Of a stretch of DNA of 64,000 bases, positions 7,536-15,696 are shown piece by piece (the stretch's first letter is position 1; every line of letters begins with the position of its first letter). The notes under the pieces were generated by a model, which was given only the letters and a program-made list of their open reading frames with translations, was not told the DNA's origin and did no database searches. Source of the DNA: Pseudobacteroides sp035370245 (GTDB lineage Bacteria > Bacillota > Clostridia > Acetivibrionales > DSM-2933); the NCBI GenBank assembly GCA_035370245.1, contig DAOOVO010000006.1, positions 1 through 64,000 on the forward strand, written 5' to 3'. A program made the position numbers and the translations under genes.

Positions 7536-9518
7536 TCATTTCTCCATTCTTTCTTGAATTTCCAAAATTCTATCCCTTAATTCTGCAGCCCTCTCAAACT
7601 GCAAGTTAGCAGCAGCATCTTTCATTTCTTTGGTTAGTTTGTCTATAAGACTCTGTAACTCTTCTTTTGAGTCTGCTTTGTCTCCATAATTTACTTCATA
7701 TTCCCCTTGGTCTTCTGCTGCTTTTGTAGCTTCAATAACGTCTCTGACAGCCTTTTTGACTGTTGTGGGAATTATTCCATGCTTTTCATTGTATTCCATT
7801 TGGATTTTTCTTCTCCTGTTTGTCTCATTCAAGGCTTTACTCATGGAGTCGGTTATCGTGTCGGCATACATAATTACTTTACCTTCAACATTTCTTGCCG
7901 CTCTTCCAATTGTCTGGATCAATGATGTTTCCGATCTTAAAAAGCCCTCCTTGTCGGCATCAAGTATGGCCACAAGAGAAACCTCCGGCAAATCAAGACC
8001 CTCCCTTAAAAGGTTGATTCCTACAAGAACATCAAAAACTCCCAGTCTTAAATCCCTTATTATTTCCATCCTTTCAAGGGTATCCACATCAGAATGCAGG
8101 TATCTCACCTTAAAATCCAGCTCCTTAAGATAATCGGTAAGGTCCTCCGCCATCTTTTTCGTCAATGTTGTTACAAGAGTCCTCTGATTCTTTTTAACCC
8201 TTTCACTTATTTCACCTATCAAATGGTCTATTTGACCCTTAACAGGTTGTATTACAACCTCAGGATCTATAAGACCTGTAGGCCTTATAATTTGTTCAGC
8301 AATCTGCACAGAATGCTCCCTTTCATATTTGGAAGGAGTAGCACTTACATATATGGCCTGGTTAACCCTCTCCTCATATTCCTGGAATTTCAGGGGCCTG
8401 TTGTCAAAAGCTGAAGGAAGCCTGAATCCATATTCTACCAACGCCTCTTTCCTTGACCTGTCGCCATTATACATAGCTCCTATTTGAGGAATGGACACAT
8501 GGGATTCATCTATAACCAACAAGTAATCATCGGGAAAGTAATCCATCAAAGTATAAGGAGCACTTCCTGGCGGCCTTCCGCTTATATGCCTTGAGTAGTT
8601 CTCTATTCCCTGACAGAAGCCGACCTCCTGAAGCATTTCCAGATCATACCTTGTTCTCTGTTCAAGCCTTTGGGCTTCAAGCAATTTTCCTTCATCCTTA
8701 AGTTCCTTGAGCCTTGCCTCCAACTCCTCTTCAATTGTCCTGATCGCCTTTTCCATTTTGGCTCTGGTTGTTGCATAATGGGATGCCGGAAAAATGGAAA
8801 CATGAGAACGTACTCCTTTAATCTCACCTGTAAGGTGATCAATCTCTGTTATCTTCTCTATTTCATCACCGAAAAATTCTACTCTTATTACATTCTCCGA
8901 CGATGAAGCAGGAAATATATCCAGCACATCTCCCTTTGCCCGAAATTTGCTTCTCTTAAAATCTATCTCATTTCTTTCATACTGAAGGTCAACAAGTCTT
9001 CTTATTACCTCGTCCCTGTCTTTTCGCATTCCCGGTCTCAACGAAATCATCAGGTCGGTGTAGTCCTCAGGATCTCCTAAGCCGTATATACAGGATACGC
9101 TGGCAACTATAATTACATCCCTTCTTTCAAATAGTGCTGCTGTTGCCGAGTGACGAAGCTTATCTATCTCGTCATTTATTGAGGAATCCTTCTCAATATA
9201 TGTATCCGTTGACGGAATATAAGCCTCCGGCTGATAATAATCATAGTAGCTTACAAAATATTCAACCGCATTGTCAGGAAAAAATTCCTTAAATTCACTG
9301 CAAAGCTGGGCTGCCAGTGTTTTATTGTGAGCTATAACCAGAGTCGGCTTTTGAACCTTTTCAATAACATTTGCAATTGTATATGTCTTTCCCGAGCCTG
9401 TAACACCCAAAAGGGTCTGATGCTTATATCCCTTAATCAATCCATTTGTCAAAAGCTCTATGGCTTTAGGCTGATCGCCCCGCGGCACATAATCGGATTT
9501 TATTTTAAAATCGGGCAT
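7536..9518 (-). CDS. uvrB: Excinuclease ABC subunit B
   Basis: The damage-verifying helicase-like subunit of nucleotide excision repair, loaded by UvrA and recruiting UvrC. The 660 residues show Walker A GVTGSGKT (38-45), the beta-hairpin YYDYYQPEAYIP near 92-103, the DESHVS Walker B region, helicase C motifs around VGINLLREGLDLPE and IGRAARN, and a C-terminal UVR motif near 620-655. This is full length for the family. The start is ATG with AGAAAGGAAG upstream. uvrA is not adjacent in this window. The upstream region carries several DnaA-box-like sequences. Confidence 0.97.
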   Translation of the reverse strand: MPDFKIKSDYVPRGDQPKAIELLTNGLIKGYKHQTLLGVTGSGKTYTIANVIEKVQKPTLVIAHNKTLAAQLCSEFKEFFPDNAVEYFVSYYDYYQPEAYIPSTDTYIEKDSSINDEIDKLRHSATAALFERRDVIIVASVSCIYGLGDPEDYTDLMISLRPGMRKDRDEVIRRLVDLQYERNEIDFKRSKFRAKGDVLDIFPASSSENVIRVEFFGDEIEKITEIDHLTGEIKGVRSHVSIFPASHYATTRAKMEKAIRTIEEELEARLKELKDEGKLLEAQRLEQRTRYDLEMLQEVGFCQGIENYSRHISGRPPGSAPYTLMDYFPDDYLLVIDESHVSIPQIGAMYNGDRSRKEALVEYGFRLPSAFDNRPLKFQEYEERVNQAIYVSATPSKYEREHSVQIAEQIIRPTGLIDPEVVIQPVKGQIDHLIGEISERVKKNQRTLVTTLTKKMAEDLTDYLKELDFKVRYLHSDVDTLERMEIIRDLRLGVFDVLVGINLLREGLDLPEVSLVAILDADKEGFLRSETSLIQTIGRAARNVEGKVIMYADTITDSMSKALNETNRRRKIQMEYNEKHGIIPTTVKKAVRDVIEATKAAEDQGEYEVNYGDKADSKEELQSLIDKLTKEMKDAAANLQFERAAELRDRILEIQERMEK

Positions 9519-9579
9519 TTCTGATTGCTTCCTTTCTATAAAAATACTATCCTATAAATACTATCTTACTCTATAGAAT

Positions 9580-9608
9580 ACTATATAACATTTACCATAT
9601 CCACACAA
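9580..9608 (-). promoter_or_regulatory. Possible uvrB promoter
   Basis: On the minus strand TTGTGT (9603-9608) and TATAGT (9580-9585) are 17 bases apart. The -10 is good and the -35 is weak. The -35 overlaps a DnaA-box-like site (9597-9605), so DnaA binding would be expected to interfere with or tune this promoter. Confidence 0.4.
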
Positions 9609-9696
9609 TACTCTACAATTTACCTGTGGATACTGTTGATAAGTATGTGTACAACTTATTTTATCGTAACAATTCTGTTGATAACTTTGTCGATAA
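9597..9696. other. Cluster of five DnaA-box-like 9-mers
   Basis: Compared with the consensus TTATCCACA (reverse TGTGGATAA), single-mismatch copies occur at 9597-9605 (ATATCCACA), 9625-9633 (TGTGGATAC), 9634-9642 (TGTTGATAA), 9676-9684 (TGTTGATAA) and 9688-9696 (TGTCGATAA). Four share one orientation. The cluster sits between divergent uvrB and a weak small reading frame. It could be a DnaA-responsive regulatory region. It is unlikely to be oriC, since dnaA/dnaN are absent. Confidence 0.4.
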
Positions 9697-9854
9697 TTTC
9701 TTTTGGAACAAAATTGCATTTTATGTCGACAAATAAACATATGGAGTGTATTCTGTTTATGTCGCACCCGGAATTTGCCAATATGACTAATGGAAAAGTA
9801 TATAAGATGAATGATATTATCAGCCTCTTTAAGAAAAATACTGTAACAAATTAA
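9645..9854 (+). CDS. Doubtful small ORF upstream of metF
   Basis: An open frame of about 69 codons with an N-terminal hydrophobic stretch and a polar C-terminal half (HPEFANMTNG, then a Lys-rich end). No convincing Shine-Dalgarno precedes the first ATG. The frame runs through the DnaA-like boxes. Third-position use in the second half looks weakly coding. It may be a real small anchored protein or a chance frame. Confidence 0.22.
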   Translation: MCTTYFIVTILLITLSIISFGTKLHFMSTNKHMECILFMSHPEFANMTNGKVYKMNDIISLFKKNTVTN

Positions 9855-9899
9855 TAATATAAATGTATTTAATTGAATATAGATTGAAAATAATTAAAC

Positions 9900-9927
9900 T
9901 TGACAGAATTTACGATTATGATATAAT
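9900..9927 (+). promoter_or_regulatory. metF promoter
   Basis: Consensus TTGACA (9900-9905) and TATAAT (9922-9927) with a 16-base spacer. The leader contains a short hairpin (ATTAAAAG at 9961-9968 with CTTTTAAT at 9975-9982) but nothing resembling a SAM riboswitch. Confidence 0.75.
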
Positions 9928-10007
9928 ATTTTAAGATCACGAATTATAAAATAGGAATATATTAAAAGCGTTTACTTTTAATATTAATTGCATTTTGGGA
10001 GGCCACA

Positions 10008-10883
10008 ATGAAGATAATTGATTTATTTCGCAATAAAAAACCGGTTGTTTCCTTTGAAATATTTCCGCCAAAGCTTGATACTCCTCTGGATACTATTTTT
10101 GATACTTTAGAGAAGTTCAAGGCACTCGGTCCCGATTATATAAGTGTTACATACGGAGCAGGAGGCAGTCAGAAAGACCGTACCATTGAAATTTCCTCAA
10201 ACATAAAGAATTCATATAAAATAGAAAGCATGGCACATCTGACTTGTGTCGGCCATACCGTTGAAGAAATTGATTTTATTGTAGATTCATTGATAAAAAA
10301 CAATGTAAAAAATATTTTAGCTCTCAGGGGTGATCCTCCTGTCGACCAGCCGGATTTCGTATTCGGCAAAAACGGTTTCAAATATGCATCCGAGCTTATA
10401 TCCCACATACGACAAAAAAACAATGATGTTTGTATAGGTGCAGCAGCCTATCTTGAGGGGCATCCGGAGTGCCGTACAATCAAGGAGGATATGATTAATC
10501 TTAAGCATAAAACCGACGCCGGAGTGGATTTTCTTGTTACACAGCTTTTCTTCGATAACAAGCTTTACTATGAGTTCCAGGAAAGAGCAGCAATTGTCGG
10601 TATCAAGTGTCCTGTAACAGCAGGGATAATGCCCATATTCAGTTCAAAAATAAAAGCCATGACTGCTAAGAGCGGTTGTTCGATACCCGCCAAGCTGGTG
10701 CTTATGCTTGATAAATATCAGGATAATCCGGATGATCTGTTAAAAGCCGGAATAGAATATGCAAGTATACAAATCCGAGACCTTGTTGATAACGGTGTTG
10801 ATGGGATTCATTTATATACAATGAACAGACCGAAATCAAGTGCAGAGATTATTAAAAATTGCGGTTTGCTGAGCAATGGCTAA
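10008..10883 (+). CDS. metF: Methylenetetrahydrofolate reductase
   Basis: The enzyme reduces 5,10-methylene-THF to 5-methyl-THF, feeding methionine synthesis or, in acetogen-like metabolism, the methyl branch. The 291-residue TIM-barrel flavoprotein has the family N-terminal FEIFPPK, including the catalytic-region Glu, then YGAGGS, HLTCVG, LRGDPP, and the C-terminal GVDGIHLYTMNR typical of MetF. It starts with ATG behind GGGAGG. It stands alone behind its own promoter and ends in a terminator shared with the convergent sporulation protease gene. No metV/MetVF partner is adjacent. Confidence 0.95.
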   Translation: MKIIDLFRNKKPVVSFEIFPPKLDTPLDTIFDTLEKFKALGPDYISVTYGAGGSQKDRTIEISSNIKNSYKIESMAHLTCVGHTVEEIDFIVDSLIKNNVKNILALRGDPPVDQPDFVFGKNGFKYASELISHIRQKNNDVCIGAAAYLEGHPECRTIKEDMINLKHKTDAGVDFLVTQLFFDNKLYYEFQERAAIVGIKCPVTAGIMPIFSSKIKAMTAKSGCSIPAKLVLMLDKYQDNPDDLLKAGIEYASIQIRDLVDNGVDGIHLYTMNRPKSSAEIIKNCGLLSNG

Positions 10884-10889
10884 AAATAA

Positions 10890-10926
10890 AAAAATGGCTT
10901 ATCTTTAAGGGATAGGCCATTTTTAA
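10890..10926. terminator. Bidirectional terminator between metF and spoIVFB
   Basis: A hairpin with arms around AAAATGGC-TATC and GATA-GGCCATTTTT. It is flanked by T-runs in both directions, serving the convergent genes on either side. Confidence 0.8.
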
Positions 10927-11019
10927 TATAAGGAAAATATGTATATCCTTATTCATCCGCCAAATTTTTTCATATATCAAATCTCATATTCATATCTAAC
11001 ATTACATTCATGTCAAATC

Positions 11020-11919
11020 TCACTCATCAATCAAAATAAACTCTTCGAACGTCATATCCCCGCTGTGTTTTACTACACCATCCATTATATCCTGCTCCGT
11101 AAAAACTTTCATAAGCTTTAAATCATCGTCAAGAACATGGATTATATGGAATCTGTCAAAGTCCAAATTCCTTATTATGTCGCCCATCCGCATATTTTTA
11201 ACAACAACCAGATCTCTGGCCGGATATATACCTTTTTTCAACAATCTGGATCTTCTATATATAACATCCTTCATATTCATAATTGCTACCTCCCTTTTAA
11301 AACTCTTAAGCTCACCAAGTATAAAAATCCCAATGAGCATCAGGCAAAAGTTTGCCATGTTATAAGAAACAAGCACGAAACCTATTATTATAAAAAACAC
11401 CGATAACACATAAGAAACATAACATATGTACTTATGTGCCTTATAGCTACCTATTCTCGCAGAAGCCAATTCAAAAGCAATTTTCCCCCCATCCATTGGC
11501 ATAACAGGCAGGAGGTTGAATACTGCAAGACAAATATTAAGGTAAGCGATTAATGTAAATATAGATTTATGATATGGAAAAGTTCTAGCAATTATAACGG
11601 AAATTATAAATAATAGTATATTAATTAAAGGACCGCATAGAAAAATGATAAGTCTTTGAGTCTTTATGCTTTTTCCTTGAATCTCAACCTTTAATCCGAA
11701 AGGAGATATTTTTAATAAATGAATTGAATTCTTTAGCAAAACAGCTGCAAAAGTATGACCTAACTCATGGAGCAACATGGAAATATATGCCACAAAGTAC
11801 TCTTTTGCATAGCCGGATATAACCAGAATGGGTATTACAATGAGAAATAGAAAATCTATTTCCACTTTATTTACCAGTGATTTTATTACAGCATATAATG
11901 AAATCATACTATCAGCCAA
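11020..11919 (-). CDS. spoIVFB: Site-2 metalloprotease, SpoIVFB-like
   Basis: A 299-residue M50 membrane protease. The zinc motif HELGH is at 51-55 within a membrane segment, the third ligand is Asp143 in LLPVMPMDGG, and there are several further hydrophobic segments. The C-terminal cytoplasmic region of about 80 residues resembles a CBS-type domain, as in SpoIVFB. In Bacillus SpoIVFB cleaves pro-sigma-K in the mother cell and is held by SpoIVFA. The upstream gene encodes a LytM protein fitting SpoIVFA and overlaps by 8 bases. The mre-min-spoIVF order mirrors Bacillus. Clostridial variants may have other substrates. Confidence 0.88.
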   Translation of the reverse strand: MADSMISLYAVIKSLVNKVEIDFLFLIVIPILVISGYAKEYFVAYISMLLHELGHTFAAVLLKNSIHLLKISPFGLKVEIQGKSIKTQRLIIFLCGPLINILLFIISVIIARTFPYHKSIFTLIAYLNICLAVFNLLPVMPMDGGKIAFELASARIGSYKAHKYICYVSYVLSVFFIIIGFVLVSYNMANFCLMLIGIFILGELKSFKREVAIMNMKDVIYRRSRLLKKGIYPARDLVVVKNMRMGDIIRNLDFDRFHIIHVLDDDLKLMKVFTEQDIMDGVVKHSGDMTFEEFILIDE

Positions 11920-12883
11920 TTTTTACATAACCCAACGGATCTACCGGTTTATTATCCTTCCAAATCTCAAAATGCAAATGCGGCCCGGTCGAAGAACCTG
12001 TACTTCCTACCTTGGCTATAACATCTCCCTGTTTAACCATATTTCCAACCTTTGCAATTACTACTGAGCAATGTGCATAAAGAGTAATATAACCATTCTG
12101 ATGATCAATTTTCACTAAATTGCCGAATGTAGAGCAAGGCCCTGCCTCAATAACCTTCCCTGCCATTGCCGCTTTAATAGCTACACCGTAATTTGCTTTT
12201 AAATCTATTCCTTTATGCGGTTCAACCGAACCTTTTATTGGATGTATTCTATCACCAAATTTGGAACCTAATGGTGCATCTACAGGTAATATAAATTTTA
12301 GATTTGCTTTATCTTCTGTTCCGCTTTTTTGAGAATCCTTTGTACTGCTTTCATTCGTCTTTGGCTGACTTTTTGAAATGTTTTCACCTGTACTTTTTTC
12401 ATCAGCATTGACTTCACTTTCTTCAGTATCGGACTCTTCTATTATTCCTCCGTAATCCAATTTGGTAAAATCCTCATCATACTTATAGACCTGTGCACTT
12501 GCGGGAACAGCACTATCTTCCGCATCGCTTATATCAATGGACTTTTCATCTCCATCTTCTGTATTCTTGTTAACATCCACATCTTCAACATCCTTATTAA
12601 AACTCCTTTTCTTAAGTACATCGGTAAATGCGTATATTTTGCCGAAGATCTCGCTCACCTCAACATTATGCTCCATAACATAGCCGACCTTATCGGTAAA
12701 AAATTCTGTTGCGGGTGAATTAAAATTCATAGAAGCACTTACAAGTAAAAAAATCAAAACTGAAAATATAAGCTGTTTAAAAATGATAACAGCTATTCTA
12801 CTATTGCTTTCACTGCTTTTTTTCTTTCTTCTTTTATATGTATTTCTACGCTGATATGATCCTCTAGTCGTAGTATTATCCAT
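11912..12883 (-). CDS. spoIVFA: LytM/M23 membrane protein, SpoIVFA-like
   Basis: A 323-residue protein. It has a basic N-terminus (residues 10-25), one membrane segment (about 30-50), a long acidic Ser/Glu/Asp-rich linker (about 95-195) and a C-terminal LytM domain. The M23 zinc ligands appear intact: His223 and Asp227 (PHKGIDL), and His302 and His304 (HLHFE). In Bacillus SpoIVFA inhibits and anchors the SpoIVFB protease. Here an active endopeptidase is also possible. The start chosen is the second ATG, 9 bases after AAGG. The first ATG directly abuts that sequence. It is coupled by an 8-base overlap to the SpoIVFB-like gene. Confidence 0.8.
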   Translation of the reverse strand: MDNTTTRGSYQRRNTYKRRKKKSSESNSRIAVIIFKQLIFSVLIFLLVSASMNFNSPATEFFTDKVGYVMEHNVEVSEIFGKIYAFTDVLKKRSFNKDVEDVDVNKNTEDGDEKSIDISDAEDSAVPASAQVYKYDEDFTKLDYGGIIEESDTEESEVNADEKSTGENISKSQPKTNESSTKDSQKSGTEDKANLKFILPVDAPLGSKFGDRIHPIKGSVEPHKGIDLKANYGVAIKAAMAGKVIEAGPCSTFGNLVKIDHQNGYITLYAHCSVVIAKVGNMVKQGDVIAKVGSTGSSTGPHLHFEIWKDNKPVDPLGYVKIG

Positions 12884-12991
12884 TATTCTCATCCTTAGGT
12901 ATAGTATTTTATATTAGTCCAGTATAAGGTCATTTTACAAACACCTTTTTACCTGATCATTTAAATTATATTAATTTATAAAAAATATATG

Positions 12992-13050
12992 CTAAAAAAA
13001 TAACCAACTGTATACGACCAAATCTATCGGCGTTATTACAGTTGGTTATT
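12992..13050 (-). terminator. Terminator after mgsA
   Basis: Perfect 14-base arms (12999-13012 and 13037-13050, AATAACCAACTGTA and its complement) enclose a 24-base loop. On the minus strand a run of seven T follows. This ends the min-mgsA transcript before the spoIVF pair, implying that spoIVFA has its own promoter in 12884-12990. Confidence 0.85.
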
Positions 13051-13081
13051 ATAATGTTAAATCTATATATTTAAAATCTTA

Positions 13082-13483
13082 TTAATAACTTGGATTTATC
13101 AACTCTCTCCAAGCCAAATCCCCTCTATCAAGACTCTTAATCAACATTTCAGCAGTTGCAACGTTTGTCGCAAACGGTATATTGTTAGTATCACAATGTT
13201 GTAAAAGCAATGTAATATCGGGTTCATGAGACTTAGGTGATACCGGATCCCTCAAAAAAATAACCAAATCAATCTCATTATAGGCTACTCTTGCAGCTAT
13301 TTGCTGCTCCCCTAAAAGTCCGGGGGCACACATATTGATATTTAGACCCGTCTGTTCCATTATCATCGATCCTGTTGTGCCGGTAGCAATGAGACTATGG
13401 GATTGCAAAATACCTTTATATGCTATACAAAAAGCTACCATAAGCTCTTTCTTCGTATCATGGGCTATTAATGCTATATTCAT
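13082..13483 (-). CDS. mgsA: Methylglyoxal synthase-like protein
   Basis: MgsA converts dihydroxyacetone phosphate to methylglyoxal. The 133-residue protein shows IALIAHD-KK, the phosphate-binding TGTTG (34-38), FLRDP (77-80), SHEPD with His86 and Asp89, and NVATAE. One thing is odd. The family segment GPLGGDQQIGA, holding a catalytic Asp, reads APGLLGEQQIAA here, so Asp is Glu59 and two Gly are lost. The enzyme may have altered activity or be a regulatory relative. It lies between minE and a terminator, on the same strand. mgsA commonly sits with min genes in clostridia. The symbol is given for family membership. Confidence 0.82.
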   Translation of the reverse strand: MNIALIAHDTKKELMVAFCIAYKGILQSHSLIATGTTGSMIMEQTGLNINMCAPGLLGEQQIAARVAYNEIDLVIFLRDPVSPKSHEPDITLLLQHCDTNNIPFATNVATAEMLIKSLDRGDLAWRELINPSY

Positions 13484-13534
13484 TGAACTGTACCATCCAT
13501 TAAATTTTGCGTTATATTTTGCATATAAAATGCC

Positions 13535-13607
13535 ATTAATCTTTTACATTTATATTCTAATAAATGTAAGATTAATAACGTATTTAATGCGGTTAATTAT
13601 TTACCGC
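13535..13607. repeat. Palindromic intergenic repeat, copy A
   Basis: An inverted repeat built from TTAATCTTTTACATTTA and TAAATGTAAGATTAA with a short loop, followed by CGTATTTAAT. It is then joined to a GCGGTTAAT / ATTTACCGC mini-palindrome (13589-13607) that covers the minE stop codon. The same modules recur at 21.0, 21.3 and 46.0 kb. Confidence 0.75.
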
Positions 13608-13881
13608 TGTTTTTAACATTCCTGATGGGTATATTAGCTACCAATGCAGGAACAACACTATCTCCGTCATCGCCTTTTGTCCTGGTAATTTGCAAATCTA
13701 AAGCACCTTCGTCTATTTCCATATAATTCTGAATAACTTTAATTATTTCACCTTTTACCATTTCAAGAAACTGAGGAGAAACATTAGCCCTGTCGTGAAT
13801 CAAAACAAGCTTTAATCTCTCTTTTGCAACGTCTTTTGAAGTCTTTGACCTACCAAACAACTTTGCCAAATCCAATAACAT
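13597..13881 (-). CDS. minE: Cell division topological specificity factor MinE
   Basis: A 94-residue MinE. The N-terminal amphipathic membrane-targeting helix (LLDLAKLFGRSKTSKD) is followed by the MinD-binding segment AKERLKLVLIHDRA and the C-terminal dimerisation domain containing EIIKVIQNYMEID. It stimulates MinD ATPase to drive pole-to-pole oscillation and place the division site. Bacillus lacks MinE, so this points to a clostridial Min oscillator. AAGGAGGG precedes the ATG. It is 14 bases downstream of minD. Its stop codon lies inside a palindromic repeat module shared with the 46 kb gene end. Confidence 0.95.
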   Translation of the reverse strand: MLLDLAKLFGRSKTSKDVAKERLKLVLIHDRANVSPQFLEMVKGEIIKVIQNYMEIDEGALDLQITRTKGDDGDSVVPALVANIPIRNVKNSGK

Positions 13882-13895
13882 ATGTTTCCCTCCTT

Positions 13896-14696
13896 TTAAT
13901 TAGCTTTCAGACCTAGTAGTTTTTTAAGCCTTACAACAAAACCTTCATCTGTTTCCAAATTAAGCAAAGGAACCTCTTCGCCCATTATCCTTCTTGTAAT
14001 ATTTCTATAAGCTTCACCGGCTAATGATTTACTGTCGTTTACAGCAGGTTCCCCTCTATTTGTAGATACTACTATCTTTTCATCATCAGGAACAACCCCT
14101 ATTACATCAATAGCAAGAATGTCGACTATATCGTCAATGGACATCATATCTCCACGTTTTACCATGTCAACTCTTACTCTGTTAATAAGAAGCTTCGGAT
14201 TCCTAATCTCATTAGCCTCCAATAGTCCTATTATCCTATCGGCATCCCTTACAGCCGATACTTCCGGTGTAGTAACAACAATAGCTCTGTTTGCCCCTGC
14301 TATTGCATTTTTAAAACCCTGTTCTATACCGGCAGGACAATCTACAATAATATAATCGAACTCTGCTCTTAGCTCATCACAAAGCTTAATCATTTGCTCA
14401 GGATTCACCGCTGACTTGTCTCTTGTCTGTGCAGCAGGAAGAAGATACAGACCGTCATAGCGCTTGTCCTTTATTAATGCCTGTTTCACCCTGCATGTCC
14501 CCTCAACAACATCCACCAAGTCATAAACAATTCTATTTTCCAAACCCATTACAACATCAAGATTTCTAAGTCCTATATCAGTATCCACTAAAACTACTTT
14601 TTTACCTTTAAGTGCCAACCCAGCTCCAATATTGGCGGTAGTAGTAGTTTTTCCAACTCCACCTTTACCTGAAGTAATTACAATAACCTCACTCAT
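13896..14696 (-). CDS. minD: Septum site-determining ATPase MinD
   Basis: A 266-residue ParA/MinD ATPase. The deviant Walker A KGGVGKTT is at 11-18, with switch I/II residues in VVLVDTDIGLRNLD and IIVDCPAGIE. A C-terminal amphipathic membrane-targeting helix (FVVRLKKLLGL) is present. It recruits MinC to the membrane and oscillates with MinE. GGGGG precedes the ATG at about 9 bases. It is separated from minC by 223 bases holding a separate promoter, so minDE-mgsA can be transcribed independently of minC. Confidence 0.97.
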   Translation of the reverse strand: MSEVIVITSGKGGVGKTTTTANIGAGLALKGKKVVLVDTDIGLRNLDVVMGLENRIVYDLVDVVEGTCRVKQALIKDKRYDGLYLLPAAQTRDKSAVNPEQMIKLCDELRAEFDYIIVDCPAGIEQGFKNAIAGANRAIVVTTPEVSAVRDADRIIGLLEANEIRNPKLLINRVRVDMVKRGDMMSIDDIVDILAIDVIGVVPDDEKIVVSTNRGEPAVNDSKSLAGEAYRNITRRIMGEEVPLLNLETDEGFVVRLKKLLGLKAN

Positions 14697-14880
14697 TTAT
14701 TTATCCCCCTAAAATAATATCCTTGAAAGTCGCTGTTTACCGCATACATGAAGCAATTTATATAACCTCTTTAAGGAAATTATCTCTTTAAACCGCAACC
14801 TTAAATAATTAGATTATATTGAAATTTTGATAAATCACAAATAAATTAAGATGATATGAATACAAAACACCCATATTAAA

Positions 14881-14909
14881 AATATATATTTCTTTTCATG
14901 TTTTGTCAA
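14881..14909 (-). promoter_or_regulatory. Promoter in the minC-minD gap
   Basis: Minus-strand TTGACA (14904-14909), a 17-base spacer, then TATATT (14881-14886). It starts immediately past the minC stop. It would give a leader of about 170 bases before minD. Confidence 0.65.
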
Positions 14910-14919
14910 TGATGTATAC

Positions 14920-15603
14920 CTATTTATGTTGCGGTAGATATCTTTCAATATATACCGTGTTATCCTTTATATAAGCAATCTCGGGAACAAATGTGACAAC
15001 AGCTTCCTTCTCATCAGGCGGTCTGGTAATAACATCGGCAATCCTCAACTGTGTGGGCTGCAAATTAAGTGCTGCTACCACAGCCTCCTTGTTGCCGTCG
15101 GCACCTGCATGAACAATGCCACGCAGAGAACCCATTACAATAACATTTCCTGTAGCAACAACTTCAGCACCTGGATTGACATCCCCTAGAACTATTATAT
15201 TTCCGTCAAAGCTCAATAATTGTCCTGATCTGAGGGTGCCTTTATGAAATCTGCATATTCCTTCATCAATGCCTTTAAAATATAATATTTTCTTCATTTC
15301 AATCTTATTTAAGGGCTTTGGTCTGGATTCCTTAACCTGCACCTGCTGTTCCGTATCACGGCTGAAGCTTTTGATTTTGGCACCGCTTTTGGATGTTAAA
15401 AGCTCTAAAAGCTTAGCCTCTTCTTCCTTGGAAAGTTTTCTACCTCTATATCTCACGTCAAGAATAGCACCTTTGAAAAATTTTCCGGCAGCAGCTATCT
15501 TTTTTTCCATCTGAGTATATATATTCCCAAACGCTTCATCTTCTTTAAGAATAACTGTAAGGCCATTTACAGTACCCTTAAACAATACACTACTTTCCTC
15601 CAT
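14920..15603 (-). CDS. minC: Septum site-determining protein MinC
   Basis: A 227-residue division inhibitor that blocks FtsZ assembly when recruited by MinD. It has an N-terminal FtsZ-interacting domain (about 1-100) and a C-terminal beta-helix domain with the family signature around FHKGTLRSGQ and GDVNPGAEVVATGNVIVMGSLRGIVHAG, shown here only in parts: GDVNPGAEV and GSLRGIVHAG. It starts with ATG after GGGGGT. It is downstream of PBP2 on the same strand with a 93-base gap. Confidence 0.93.
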   Translation of the reverse strand: MEESSVLFKGTVNGLTVILKEDEAFGNIYTQMEKKIAAAGKFFKGAILDVRYRGRKLSKEEEAKLLELLTSKSGAKIKSFSRDTEQQVQVKESRPKPLNKIEMKKILYFKGIDEGICRFHKGTLRSGQLLSFDGNIIVLGDVNPGAEVVATGNVIVMGSLRGIVHAGADGNKEAVVAALNLQPTQLRIADVITRPPDEKEAVVTFVPEIAYIKDNTVYIERYLPQHK

Positions 15604-15696
15604 CCATTATACCCCCATATTATTATAAATTATATGGAACAAAACCCATTGAAATTTTGTCAACTTATAAATTATATCAAAACCAATTATACTTTT

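Noticed and set aside
9597..9696. Replication origin
   Set aside because: DnaA-like boxes alone; dnaA, dnaN, rpmH and a clear unwinding element are not present, and the boxes each have a mismatch.
9928..10007. SAM riboswitch or T-box ahead of metF
   Set aside because: The leader after the promoter is only about 75 bases with one 8-bp hairpin, too short for either.
10939..11121. Small plus-strand ORF after metF
   Set aside because: It lies past the metF terminator, overlaps the spoIVFB-like gene and has no ribosome site.
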